Origin: Cacajao melanocephalus
Lineage: Eukaryota; Chordata; Mammalia; Primates; Pitheciidae
Direction: 5' to 3'
Assembly: GCA_963573385.1 (NCBI GenBank)
Contig: CAUYLG010065913.1
Location: forward strand, 1 to 64,000
Length of the DNA: 64,000 nt
Shown: positions 25,989 to 38,173 of the stretch, piece after piece
How the letters are laid out: each line of letters starts with the position of its first letter
Numbering within the stretch: the stretch's first letter is position 1
Translations under genes and position numbers: made by a program
Notes under the pieces: generated by a model
Databases searched by the model: none
Seen by the model: only the letters and a program-made list of their open reading frames with translations
Told to the model about the DNA's origin: nothing

Positions 25989-26297
25989 GGCCAGGCACAG
26001 TAGCTCACGCCTGTAATCCCATCATTTTGGGAGGCTAAGGTGGGTGGATTGCTTGAGTCAGGGGTTTGAGACCAGCATGGCCAACATGGTGAAACCCCAT
26101 CTTTACTAAAAATACAAAAATTAGCCAGGTATGATAGTGCATCTATAGTCCCAGCTACTTGGGAGGCTGAGGCACAAGAATCTCTTGAAACTGAGAGGGA
26201 GGCAGAGGTTGCAGTGAGTGGAGGTTGTGCTACTGCACTCCAGCTTAGGAGACAGAGCGAGACTCTGTCTCAAAATACAATAAAATAAAATAACACA
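25989..26297 (+). mobile_element. Alu element, sense, full length
   Basis: Complete Alu from GGCCAGGC at 25989 through both arms to the end of the right arm near 26273, then an AAAAT-type tail (26273-26297). The probable 5' target site is 25974-25988. The matching copy is found only at 27020-27034, 14 of 15 identical, beyond the AT-rich array, so the array appears to lie between the Alu tail and its 3' target-site copy. Confidence 0.95.
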
Positions 26298-27019
26298 AAA
26301 TTATATATATATACATAATTATATATATAAAGTGTATATATGTAAATATATATAATTTATATATAAATCGTATATATGTAAATATATAATTTATATGTAA
26401 ATATATAATTTACATATAAATTATATATGTAAATATATAAAAATACATTTTTCTATACAAATGTATATATGCATTTTTATATAAAAATAATTTTATATAC
26501 ATAATTACATATAATTATATATATTTATATATATATATATATAAGCACATTGAATTTTGTTGAAACAACAACAATGTGCTTATTTGAAACACTTTTTTCC
26601 CTCCCATTATTTCTGTCATTCATGCTCTATAAAATCTCCTTCTTTCATGCCTTCAGGGTTGATTAGACAGATACTATATTGCTTTCCATCTGAATTTTGT
26701 TGAAACAACAACAATGCCAGTAATTAACACTCACTTTCCAATCGAAATTTTTTATATTTTTACATTTTTTATATTTTATATATTTGTATATAAAAATATA
26801 TAAAAATAAATGTATATAAAATACATTTATATTTTTATATTTTTTATATTTTTATATATGTAAATATATAATTTATATGTAATTTTATATATGTACATAT
26901 ATAATTTATAAATTATATATACATATGTGTGTGTATTTATATATAATTATATATGTGTATATATATCTAAAAAATTATATATATTTTCCCTCCCATTTTA
27001 TATATATATATATATGTTT
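26298..27019 (+). repeat. AT-rich array grown from an Alu tail, with captured fragments
   Basis: About 720 bases, almost pure A/T, built from TA runs and an imperfect unit containing ATGTAAATATATAATTTA. That unit recurs both before (about 26340-26440) and after (about 26852-26910) a non-repetitive insert at 26551-26747. A further 14-base non-AT fragment lies at 26984-26997. It is likely polymorphic in length and prone to forming hairpins. It ends about 470 bases before the exon at 27488. Confidence 0.92.
26577..26747 (+). repeat. 171-bp duplicated intron segment (copy inside AT array)
   Basis: Matches 28489-28659 over 171 bases without a gap, with two substitutions (in CATGCT/CACGCT and CTCCTTCT/CTCCCTCT), about 98.8% identity. 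It is in the same orientation, 1.9 kb apart, with an exon between. Because this copy is bounded on both sides by AT array while the other lies in ordinary intron, this is the derived copy. Confidence 0.97.
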
Positions 27020-27487
27020 ATATCTCCAATGTTAATGCTTGTCTTATTAACTGCTAAACAGCTCAGGGTCACATTCATCAACCTATAATTTCCACTTATA
27101 ATTTCTATATTAAAGAAATGAAGCACCCAGGGAATTTGAGTCCTTTACTCTCTCTTCGAAAGTCATCAGAGTATACCTTATTGGTTTGCTTGACTGCCTG
27201 CTTTCCCTTACTTAGAGCTGCCATACTGAGAACTGTAATTGAGATGTGGATTCTGTACCTACTTCAGTAGTCACACAGAATTTAAACTAGAAACCTTTCA
27301 GACAGCCAATTAGTAGTTTTAGTCTACAACTGTTTATGGGCTGAGAGATATGAAAAGAGACTGTGTGCTGTCAAACAGATTCACTTAAGAATGCTACATC
27401 TCTGTCTAGATCTTTTCAGTGAGGCAACAGTGTCCCTAGATACATTTGAAGTATGTAGGAAGTTTTTAAAATCTCTTTCAATTTTAG

Positions 27488-27688
<201 letters not shown>

Positions 27689-28359
27689 TGAGTCAAGACA
27701 CTTACAATGTTTTTCATTTCTGAAAGTGACAGTTGCTTAAAAAAATGAAACACTTTGCTTACTCTCTGATCTGCTTTGTGTTGTTGGAATATCCTTTCTG
27801 CAGAAGCTCAAAATGAGTTAGTACAAAAGAAAGTAAGTTACAGTTATATAAAATCTCAGTCCCTTGCCAGACAGTTTTAGCTGTACTGTTTCACTCAATT
27901 CACATCAGTATCATTTTCAAAGATAAAGAAAGAGCCATCAAAGAATGAAAACTGACAGGCAAGTTTTTTGTGATTTGCATTTGATAAAGGCAGCTAATAC
28001 TCCAAACCAAAAGGATGAATGATATTGATTTAATAGTGGATGCTCTTAGAAGATAAAAAGGAGTAGCCTATGTTTCTTTAAATTAAAAAATGTAAGAAGA
28101 GTTGTATTGTTTATATAATGTGGGAGGAAAAACAGATTTTCCCCACAATGGAAAAATAATTCATGCTTAAAATAATAGAATCCTAAAATTCAAAGAGCCA
28201 TGAAAGAATCTTCTGTTCAAGTTCACAACGTTTATTATGTGATGCCTGACACATGGCTCTTTAATCTTTCCCTTTGTAATTTTCCATCATTACTATTCAA
28301 TACAGCTCTTTCTGTTTTGGATCATATGGAAATTTTATATTTTTCCTTTGAGAAACAAC

Positions 28360-28455
28360 AATTATAAAAGCAGCTAAAATGTATGGAGCCCTTGCCATGT
28401 AACATACACTGTCTTAAGTGCTTTACCAACTAATATTTCATTACTTCTTTGTAAA
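28360..28455 (-). mobile_element. MIR/L2-type 3' end fragment, antisense
   Basis: Shows the antisense shared MIR/L2 end: 'gcagctaaaatgtatggagc' then 'ttgccatgtaacatacactg' and 'tcttaagtgctttacca'. Short and incomplete. Confidence 0.55.
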
Positions 28456-28488
28456 ACTAGTATATCGAACAGTTCTAATTTAATAATA

Positions 28489-28659
28489 TGCTTATTTGAA
28501 ACACTTTTTTCCCTCCCATTATTTCTGTCATTCACGCTCTATAAAATCTCCCTCTTTCATGCCTTCAGGGTTGATTAGACAGATACTATATTGCTTTCCA
28601 TCTGAATTTTGTTGAAACAACAACAATGCCAGTAATTAACACTCACTTTCCAATCGAAA
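28489..28659 (+). repeat. 171-bp duplicated intron segment (source copy)
   Basis: Near-identical to 26577-26747. Flanking sequence is ordinary intron on both sides. Parts of it also match 26551-26576 (from 28603-28628) and 26984-26997 (from 28507-28520), so it was sampled three times. Confidence 0.97.
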
Positions 28660-29499
28660 AATTCTAGTCCAACCTCAAAGTGAATCCCATATTCATTTCA
28701 AGGTGTTTTCCACAACTTCAGGCCTCGCCTAACCGTAGGTACCTACAGTGTGAAACAAGTATGGTCAGATATTTGCTCCTCCTCCTCTGCCAAAGTCTCT
28801 ATCGAGATTCTTCAGAATTGGTCTGGGTAGAGAGGTAGAAAAGAAGGGGCATGATTGCTATCATAATGTGAGGCTATTGATGCCTCCTGTGTAGCTCCCA
28901 AGTGAGTTATCCGTCTGAGCTCTTCCAAAGACCCTTGATGAAGCCCTTTTCTCTGCATGGCCCCTAGAGGAGGAGGATGTATTCTGACTTTCCATAATTC
29001 CTCTCACTTGCTGTCTGTTCCTTACCTCACAGGCTTCTACAGTTCCAGCTCCTTGTCCACTTTACTGGAGAGAAACACATTCTTATTGGATGCATTAGCA
29101 GTGCCTTCTCTTTGCAGATACCTATTGCAGGCTGCTGCAGCCAGCCTTCTTCAATTTTCCCTAGAAGAAAAGCCAGGGTCACACATCAGCTTTCCCAAGA
29201 ATGATTTTGTAATATTCTTCTTTGATTGCAACAGCAAATAGGAGTTCTGGATTCCTGCTTCTCAGCAAGCACATAGGGTGACAATGAGTCTCCCCTTCTT
29301 GTAATCACCTAAAATGACTACAATTTGTTTTCTTTATGCCCTGCTTACTTGGCTTGGAGAGGGGAGCACTGACTGGCATTTCCAATTCTTGGAAAATAGT
29401 ATATATTATTTTCAGCTTTATGATTTTAGGGGCAGGACCATGGCAAAAGTATCATTCAATTCCGGTTACATATATTTATACTTATATTTAACAAATCTC

Positions 29500-29660
29500 T
29501 GTCAGAGGGATGCTATTACTATAACTGTTTTACAATTAAGAAACTGAAGTTCAGAGAAGTTAAATGACTTTCTTCACATCACAGAAATAATAAAAGTTAT
29601 ACCAGAAATTTCAATCCGATTCTCCAAAATTTTTGTATCAGCACCACACTGTCTCCAATT
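29500..29660 (-). mobile_element. MIR SINE, antisense
   Basis: Antisense MIR core 'ttttacaattaagaaactga' then 'agttcagagaagttaaatga' and 'cttcacatcacaga', followed by a degraded 'atcagcaccacactgtctcc' part. Confidence 0.7.
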
Positions 29661-31738
29661 GTATCAAAGTCTCCTACCTCTCTTTCATTTCCAAACAATA
29701 ATCCTACATCAGCTTTCTAATTTAATATAAAATATAAAATGTTCAATTCAATATATGATTACTCTAAATTGATCTTAATCTTAGTCTAGACTAAGACCAG
29801 ACCTATTTACTACTTTCTGTTCTTCAGATAAATGCAAATGATCACATGCCCTGCAGAGCACTGCATGGTTTTATTTCCAACTTATCTGAAAGCTCATTTC
29901 AATGCCATTCTTCCCTTTAATTTTTGTGAAAGTATTTTAATCCATTCTGGCAGTGAGCTTCAATATACTGGCTTCAACCATGTGTCTACTTTACTCAAGG
30001 GAAACATTTGTCCCTTATTTGCCTGGTTAACTTTTACTCACACTTGAGATATTTTGAATTCTGATCCTGTCACTCAGAATTACTAGTCTTTCCCAGCTGT
30101 GCAGCAGATCATCCACGTGATCAGGAATTATGCCTAATACAATTGTATCTGTCACAGACAAAATTATACATTGGTGGTAGGTGAATGTTCATAACTATGT
30201 TTATCTTGACTAGGCTTTCTTATCTTCCTGGGGGTCAGTGAGTCAGTATGCCTTGGCTCTCCTCCACAAGTCTCTTACTTTCCTCCTGAGACCAGCAGCT
30301 TGCCCAAACATGATCTCATTTGCAAAATGGCTGAAGGGCAAGAAGGAATCCAATTACATCTCAGCCTGTAACATGTCTACTAAAATCTCATTGGCCAATC
30401 CCATAATCAAAGTGTTGAGTCAATGACAATACTTTTTGTGGGGGTACTATAAAGTTGCATAGATAAGTGAATAAAAGTTCATTTATCTAATGCTTAATCA
30501 CTTTTTTATCGTATCATCTATTTTTACTCTCATAGTGCTTTCATTGTGATTTTCATTATTCCTTTTTACTTTTTTTTTTCCTAATTTCAGCCATTTGAGT
30601 GTCTTGATACTCTTCCAGATAACTTTATTTCAAACTACTTAGAAAAACACAAGAAATTGCTTATTTAACATTTCAGGAAGTTTTAAGGAAGAAAAAATTA
30701 ATATTTTGTCTTCTACTTTTTTAAGAATCTAAATGAGGTTTACAGAAAATTGTCATGTAATTAAAGATCATTCTAAAATATCTTTCAATGATACAATGTC
30801 CAATGCAGGCATTGTTACTTTCTCAGCTAGTTCATCATTGGCATTTTAGTTTTAAGATACAGCACTAAATTTTCTATGCCCTAATTTCTGTCCAAATTTT
30901 ATATCCAAGAAACATGACAAATCAAGTGTATATAATGATCACTATCACTAAATATTTCTTTGGAGAAAAACTCTCAGATAACAAAGTAGAAGTACTGATT
31001 TGGCAATTTCAAAAGATATATTCCATAATCTCTACATTCCAGATGATATCTGATTCCTAAAGGGCTTTGCCACCATGAAAATGTTACATTACCAAGATAT
31101 GCAGGATAATCTAAATCTCGCAGAAGAGGCCTTCTTCTGTGTCAGGAGGGCAAAATGCAGCAGAAGATTTCTTTTGATTTAGGATTGCTTCTTCCATCAC
31201 AAAGAAAACCTGTAACAACAATAATAAACTAGAACAACTAAGGTAAATACCAGATCATGAACTCTGATTCAAGCTCAGAAGCAAAGATAATACCACGTAG
31301 TCAGTAGAAGCCTATTTATTGACAGTAAACACTTTAAATGTCAACATTTTTCAGAAGCTAAAATAAAAACTAAAAATTTCATTTTGTTGCATTTTAATTT
31401 TTAGTGACAAGGTCTTTATCTTATATTTATTGCAGAATATATGACTGTATAGATTCTACTAAGTACATAGATTCCAAAATATTTTAAAAGCTTATTTAAA
31501 TAATCCTTTTAAATCTTCTTACATTAGAACTATTTTTGTCCTTTTTGGTTTTAGGCAATCAGGTTCTGTGCTTTCTTTTTCTGGTCAGTTTTAATCTAGT
31601 TATTTTATTACTACTTCTGTTGGCCCAGATCTTACCTGTAAAGCAGAAAGACTGTTTGACTCCAGAAAATGTCAACTAGCTTTGTATTGGGTGTGCATCT
31701 CTTCCTCTTTCTATTCTTTGTTTCATTTCTGATGTGCA

Positions 31739-31813
31739 AGATATACATATATCTGCAGTATAAGTGATATATATATATATATATATCTACAGTATAAGTT
31801 TTATATGTATATA

Positions 31814-31849
<36 letters not shown>

Positions 31850-31851
31850 GT
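31739..31851 (+). repeat. TA/TG microsatellite cluster
   Basis: Compound array of TA runs and a (GT)n run around a twice-occurring CAGTATAAGT unit (near 31757 and 31790). Mutable length expected. Confidence 0.95.
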
Positions 31852-32717
31852 TACATCTTCTCGTGCTAAAACAGTCAACATGTTGTAATTAACTAAAGAA
31901 GGGGGGTATGAGGAATTTAGTTCTCATCCAAATACTGCAAATTACTAAAATTTGACAGTAAGCAAATTACGTAACTCCTTAGCCTCAGCACAATCTAAAA
32001 TGAGTGTCTTGGACCAAAGAATATTCATCTTTTAAGGATAATGCTGCCCTCAGATGTAAGTAATTATTTTAGGAACTATTATCCTCATGAAAATTCTTAC
32101 AGTTTTGAAAAAATGGCACATAAAATATTATCAGTACTTCAGCTCAAAATTGCTATACCTTGCTGTTTAACAATGACAAAACAAAAATCTTGGACTTAAA
32201 ACCATTGATCCTGGATTCTACAATTCTTGGTCAGTTTCAGTGATTATAAAGGGAATAGACATCAGTAGAAGATTTCTAAGATCTCTTTAATCTCTGGAAG
32301 TCTACTGATCTAAGATTGATATACTACTAAAAATATATACTTAATATCTCTTTAATAGCTATTGAAAACAGGAAGGAAATCTTGGAATAACACTGATATA
32401 TCTGAATCTATTTCTATGTCATCTGAGTTTACTTCCAGAAATATAGTCATAAACTCTAGTCATTTGTAGGGAGCATCATATCTAGTATTAGCAGCTCTTA
32501 TATGTGAAATTTCAAGTAAATGCCTAGCAGCATAGGTACTCAAGCCCTAGATAGAACTTAATTCGTGGAAACACATAGCTGATGATTGAGTTGTCCCTAT
32601 AATCTTTCTAATCTTCCTGCTGCTCAGTTTTCAAGCCTACATTTTCACATCTCCTGTGATGAAGAATGCACTATCTTCCAAAATAGCTTATTTTAATTCT
32701 GGGGAAAGAGATATATG

Positions 32718-32770
32718 GCATAATATATAATAATTTATATAAATATAAATATATATGTATATATATTTAT
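32718..32770 (+). repeat. AT-rich low-complexity run
   Basis: TATAAT/ATATAAATA low-complexity tract leading directly into the 49-bp tandem duplication. Confidence 0.85.
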
Positions 32771-32860
32771 TTATGGTGCAAATAAATATGATTCTATAGG
32801 GTGACAATCACATATTTATTTATGGTGCAAATAAATATAATTCTATAGGGTAACATTCAT
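32763..32860 (+). repeat. 49-bp tandem duplication
   Basis: Two head-to-tail units, 32763-32811 and 32812-32860, share ATTTATTTATGGTGCAAATA and TTCTATAGGGT blocks with a few substitutions concentrated at the unit end. Confidence 0.93.
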
Positions 32861-32934
32861 ATCTCTCCAAAATTATTTTCTTTGATATGTGTTGAAGGGT
32901 GGTGATGATAATTTCTAATTACAATGGTGTGACT

Positions 32935-33490
32935 GGGCACCAGGTTGGAAAGACCAGAGATTTGCATGACAAAAATACTTAATTTGTGAATCCTGCCACC
33001 CTCACTTCTTAGCTGTTAAAGACAGGCAATTTCTTCTTTCTTTTTTTTTTTTTTTTTTTTTTTTTCTTTTGAGATAGTCTCACTCTGTCGCTGAGGCTGG
33101 AGTGCACTGCTGTGATCTCGGTTCACTGCAACCTCTGCCACCTGAGTTCAAGCAATTGTGCCTCAGTCTCCCAAGTAGCTGGAACTACAGGCACGTGTCA
33201 TGACACCTGGCTTATTTTTCGTATTTTTAGTAGAGACTGTGTTTTACTGTGTTAGCCAGGATGGTCTCAATCTCCCGACCTCGTGATCGGCCCTCCTTGG
33301 CCTCCCAAAGTGCTGAGATTACAGTCATGAGCCACTACACCTGGCCAAAGATGGGCAATTTCTTAAACCTTCTAATTATCTAGAACCTGAGATGTTTCAT
33401 CTGTGAAATGTGTATAATAATTTTTATCTTGTAGATTTGTAATCAGGATGAATTTACATAATACACAAACAGTTTGTATGGGTATGACAT
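32935..33490 (+). mobile_element. MIR SINE, sense, interrupted by an Alu
   Basis: Left part (about 32935-33035) shows MIR central wording with 'gaatcctgccaccctcactt' and 'cttagctgttaaaga'. Right part (about 33347-33490) continues with 'caatttcttaaaccttct', 'gatgtttcatctgtgaaatg' and a 3' region. The two halves are separated by the Alu at 33036-33346, so the MIR was already present when the Alu inserted. Confidence 0.72.
33036..33346 (-). mobile_element. Alu element, antisense, full length
   Basis: A long T tract (about 33036-33069) is followed by complete antisense right and left arms ending at 33346. Target-site duplications at 33018-33035 and 33347-33364 match at 16 of 18 positions. Inserted into an older MIR. 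Confidence 0.96.
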
Positions 33491-33719
33491 AATCCATAGG
33501 CTAATCTAGGCCCTCCAAGAAGCCTATGTCAACAGGAAATAATTATATATTAAGGAAAATGTTCCTAAGAAAAATCAAGGAGAGATGAAGGGAAGCTGGG
33601 AAAGATGTCAGAGTGTGACAAAGGTATGTTCCCAGGTACAGTAGAGATGGAAGGAAGGAAGGATGATCGGGTGCAAGCTACGTAGGAGAAATGCTGTATA
33701 AAAGAGTCTTATTATCCCT

Positions 33720-34500
33720 GCCATGCTCCATAATTGCCCGAAAGCTCACTTTATGCAGGTGCACATGTGATGAAGGGCTTTAGAGCACAGCAGCTAGGGT
33801 TGTTGGCCAATTACTGTCTCTGCAGGTGAAGAGCTGAGAGACAAATTTTTGTGGTTGCCATGCTTTATCCTCTTACCATGAGAGATCTATTTCACACAGG
33901 TTCAGAGAGCATCTGTTTCATGGTTCTGTTGCCACTTCCTCCTAAGAAAGAATTCAGAAGAGGCAGGTTACTAGATGAACTGCAGCCTGTAGCTATAGCC
34001 GACCTTAGGATCTCACCTGGTCCTTATCCTCCACTTCCTCCACTATCCACTCTGAACTCCCGTCACTATGATCTTGGCAGGTTATGGTGGCTTAACTGGT
34101 GGTCTGATCTAATTACTCATTCTTAGGGGTTTCACACATATTTCTCTTTGCACCAACTGTAAGTCCAACTGCTTCCTGCCACTCAGTATCAATTATCCTT
34201 GCCATCATGGTGACTTCTCTTCTGCTGATCTATTTGCATGAGTAATTTGTAACTGTTAGTTCAATGGAAACTTGCTGTGTTTTCTGGCAAGAGTCACTGG
34301 GAATGGAGCACAACATGGAAGTCTCTGACAATACATATGCTGCAACGTGAACAGTGGCACCCATCCTTTCAGAATCTTATCTTCATGTTGGTGCTTCAGC
34401 TGTGCCTTTAAAAGACCATTCTGGTATTCTGTGATTCTTGCTGCTTCTGGATGATGAGCTGTGTGTGCTGGTGTGCTCCAACCAGCTTCTACCAGCTAGC
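33720..34500. other. Less AT-rich intronic block, unrecognised, possibly an old repeat
   Basis: Base composition is more balanced than the surrounding intron and short open frames (e.g. 33851-34126) occur, but the translated sequence matches no protein I know. There is no splice-site or start context to support a gene. It may be an ancient transposon fragment whose family I cannot name. Confidence 0.4.
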
Positions 34501-34733
34501 ATATTTTTAGAACATTTCTACTTGGACAAGACCATGTTAGTAGCTTACAACTGGCATGGAAGGAGTATTTACACCACATCAGTATACAAATATTGCAAAT
34601 CTGTTCTCCCCCAGGCAGAGTGAGTTGTTACAAATTTATCAGCACTTTATGAAGTACAAATGTTCCTGGAGTAACATCATTTTGTTCAACATCACTTTGT
34701 TATAATGTTGTTAAGAAAAACAAATATATGAAC

Positions 34734-35000
34734 TCACAGCCAGGGCCACTGTCTATGTGGAGCATGCAGGTTCTCCCCATGTCTGTGTGTGTTTCCTTCC
34801 ATATATAAAGATATGCCCTTTAGGTGAATTGGTGTGTCTACATGGCCCCACTCCAAGTGAGTGTGGGTGTGAGTATGAGTGTGTCCTGCAGTGGGATGGT
34901 GTCCTGGCCAAGGCTGGTTCCCACATTGTGCCCTGAGCTGCTGGGATAGGCGCCAGCCACCTGCAGCCCTAAACTGGAATAAGAAATAAATAATTATCTT
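34734..35000. mobile_element. Possible vertebrate LINE 3' end fragment (L2/RTE-like)
   Basis: Contains phrases typical of the 3' ends of widespread vertebrate non-LTR elements: 'gcaggttctccccatgtctg', 'cctttaggtgaattggtgtg', a GTGAGTGTGGGTGTGAG run, 'cctgcagtgggatggtgtcc' and 'ctgctgggataggcgccagc'. Family uncertain. An open frame on the other strand across it has no gene support. Confidence 0.4.
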
Positions 35001-36419
35001 ACTTCTTTTTGTCACTTTTTCTTACATGTGTGTGTAGGTCACATTTATTTCAATGTTTAATATTAGAGTTGTTTTAGGTCTTTATCTTTTTGTGACCAGA
35101 AATATGCCCTAGGAACTTAACTCTTGTTTATATCAACTAGCTTATAGTAAAATTGGTTTTATTATACTTTGTTTCACTGAAAGTCACAGTTTTCAGAACA
35201 TATCCATGATATTAAGTGAGGACTTAACTATTTGTGATACTTACATACATTCTTTATTGCAAAAGGCAAACTTTAGTTGGGTGATATGCTATGTGGGATT
35301 CTGTGTTTGTGAATAAAGCCTTTCAAAACTCCTATACAAATCTAATAGTAATGAGAAAGTCCATCAAGATTATAACTCAATTGGTTATATGTTAAAAGTT
35401 GTATGGGAAAATGAACACCTAAATTGCACTCAGTCAATTTTGGTAGATTTCCAACATTTTACAACCTACCAGAGTACTAATGCCATTTATTTATCCCTGA
35501 ACTGTGAAAAACAATCGTTAAAAATGAAAAAGAAAAAAGAAACTTCTAAATATAAAATCTGAAGTTATAATTTCAAATCTATTTTTAAAATAAATACTAA
35601 CAATTAATTTAGAATTAAACTCAGTAACCTAACTACCTGGACCAAGTTCTTAAGTTGACGTAGAGACAGAGCATTATATTTCTAAATATAAATTTACCTG
35701 ATAATAAGACTTATTAAGAAAGAAATTCTAGAAATAACTACACTGGTCAAATAACTTATTAAGGTGTTTAAACATCTGTGCTGTGCTTAGTGGAGGAAGA
35801 AATATTTAAAAAATAGGTGCTAAAGAAAAAGTATAATTACTTGGTAGCAGCTTTGGAGAAAGGGCAAATTATGAAATAAATCATGTTTTGAGTAAATAAG
35901 AATTACTATTCTCACTGCATAGCAAATATATTACATGACAAGCTATTTATATTAAGATGTTTTATTTTGGTACATATATGCTATTAAAGGTAATAAAAAC
36001 TGGCCCTATCAGCAATGGGAAATCTTATAATCAGCAAATAAATAAATTTCTGTCAATCTATGTGTGCAAATGATAATTTTTAAAAATATACCTTTATTTG
36101 ATCACCAGTGAGAATAAATATTATCTTAAAATTTGTTTAGCATTTTTATTTCTTTCTTAAATTTTTAGCTATTATGTTTCTCATTTATCTGTTTTATTAT
36201 TTTATTTCTCAATATGTATAGGTTTTAATAATCTATGTTAATCATATGTTATAGTTGTTGAAAACGTTGTCTCCTGTAGTTTGCCTTATAAATACTTATA
36301 TTGTTTTTGAGGTAAATTAACTAAGGTAGTAGCCTGCTCTTAGGCCTTTTGATTGAAGTTAATTTAATTTTGGAGTCCTTTAGTACTTTTTATTTCTCTG
36401 CCTCTACTTAACTCTTGGT

Positions 36420-36700
36420 ATTTCTCAGAACCTTTATTATATGCTTTCCCAGGGGTGGGGATTTAACTACATCAACTTCAAGCTGTGGCCAAATGCTGAT
36501 GACCCTTATCTTTATATTATAAGTCCAAATATTTCCTATGCTCTAGCCAGATTCCTGCAAGTTGCCATCTGGGTGTTCCCTACTCACTTCAAATAAAATA
36601 AGTCCCAAATTATATCTGACGACATCTTCTACCCTCAGAAATGTTCTTCCCTAAAGTTAACAGAAATGACCGTCCAATGTTAGGCTCGAATTTGCTTGGT
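36420..36700 (+). mobile_element. L2-like LINE ORF2 remnant, sense
   Basis: Diverged match to the L2 ORF2 order: 'tatgctctagccagattcct', 'ccatctgggtgttccctact' and 'cacttcaaataaaataagtc'. Low similarity; limits approximate. Confidence 0.45.
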
Positions 36701-38173
36701 TTCAACTACTTTCCTCTCCTCTCTACTCCTATGTCTCTTAAATCTACTATTTAACCTTTTTTCTATTTGCCACTGCATTGGGTCAGGTGCCATTTTCTTT
36801 ATCATATGGAGAATGTTTTCTTGCCGATGCCTAAAAATTGTCTCTGAAAAAAATAAGTTTATGGAAGTAGAAGCATAGAATGTGGGTATCCAAGGCCAGG
36901 AAGGGGAAGGGAGTGGGAGGAGGAGGAGGAGATGCTCATTAAAGGATATGAAATTACAGCTAGGTAGAAGGAATGAGTTCTTGTGTTCTGCAGCACTGTG
37001 AAGTGAATATGGTATCCAGTAACTTCTTGTATATGTTCAAAAAGCTGGAAGAGAGGATTTTGAATGTTCACAACACAGATAATAAATGTTTGAGGTAATG
37101 GGTATGCTCATTGCCCTGATTTGATCATTATGTATTTTATACATGTGTTGAAAGATCATTCTGTATTCCATAAATATGTGCAATTATTATGTGTCAATAA
37201 ATATAAAAGGAAAAAAAATTTAAAATTATCTTTGTAAAGTTTCTATTCCAGTCATTTTTTCCAACTTATCAAATCAATTCTGAATTTGTTGTGAGAAAAT
37301 GAAATTAAGGTTAATTGTTGAAGAAATATTCATAATAAGATATTAAGAAATATGTTCATTAATATTTGTTTTAGTACCACTCAAATATTTGAATTTTAAT
37401 AATGGAATAAAACCTGTATTTCTGTGTTTGGTGGCATAAACAATTTCTTCTTAAGTTAGATATTTTGTTGGGGGCAGCAACATTACAAATGTTCTTGATA
37501 AAACGACCTCACAATTCGGCTGATACTCGTATGTGTGGTTACATTTAAAATCAAGGATATTTATAATTCTTGTGCTACTAGACAGTCATTCCAGATTCCT
37601 GACAGAAATCAGCAGATGATAATAAACAGTCAGACCATGACATTATTAAATGATACATGAGACAGTTATGCTAATTTAGCCTTTGACTTATCCATCATTT
37701 ACCATCCAAAATTCTCTTTTGAAGTAAAATTGCAGTTCTATTACTTTAAAAATGTGGCTGTGAACATATTTTTTCATTAAAAAGACATCAACTTTTCAGA
37801 AAAATCACTAGAAAATTTAATCTTTATTTGATTCTGGAGTGCAAGGATAAATAAAACATGAACTGTATATTTTTATGTCAATTAATTTTACAAATCACCT
37901 TTCACCAAGATTTTAAGGAAAAATGATTATCATTTATTTTGTTTATAATAAGTGAAGAAAGCCTGTCTTTTTATATTATGATAGTATGTTTATTTTATGT
38001 TGTTGTATTTTGCAGCAAATGGAAATAGCCATGGATTTTAAAGACAGTAATGCTAGTTGTTATTGCAAGAGTAAGGATAAGAAAGGATAAAAGTTAGACA
38101 GTGGGACATTTCTGAAGCTGTTCTATGCTAAATTTGTGGTATTGGGGGACTGGTTCTGTTTTGCTTTGTACAG

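Larger units (their letters stand above)
25974..27034. repeat. Probable Alu target-site duplication enclosing the AT array
   Basis: ATATATCCAATGTTA (25974-25988) and ATATCTCCAATGTTA (27020-27034) match at 14 of 15 positions. The left copy abuts the Alu start and the right copy abuts the end of the AT-rich array. Part of the match is TA-rich, so chance contributes; the 9-base CCAATGTTA core is the informative part. Confidence 0.65.

Noticed and set aside
26298..27019. AT-rich array as a possible replication origin or matrix attachment region
   Set aside because: Base composition alone cannot support either role; repeat structure and captured fragments explain what is seen.
33851..34126. 91-codon open frame in the large intron with a proline-rich peptide
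   Set aside because: No known protein similarity, no flanking splice or start evidence, and it lies in a probable old repeat block.
34734..35015. Open frame with a run of alternating Thr-His codons
   Set aside because: The run is the antisense of a GTGTGTG stretch in a probable LINE 3' end; no gene context.
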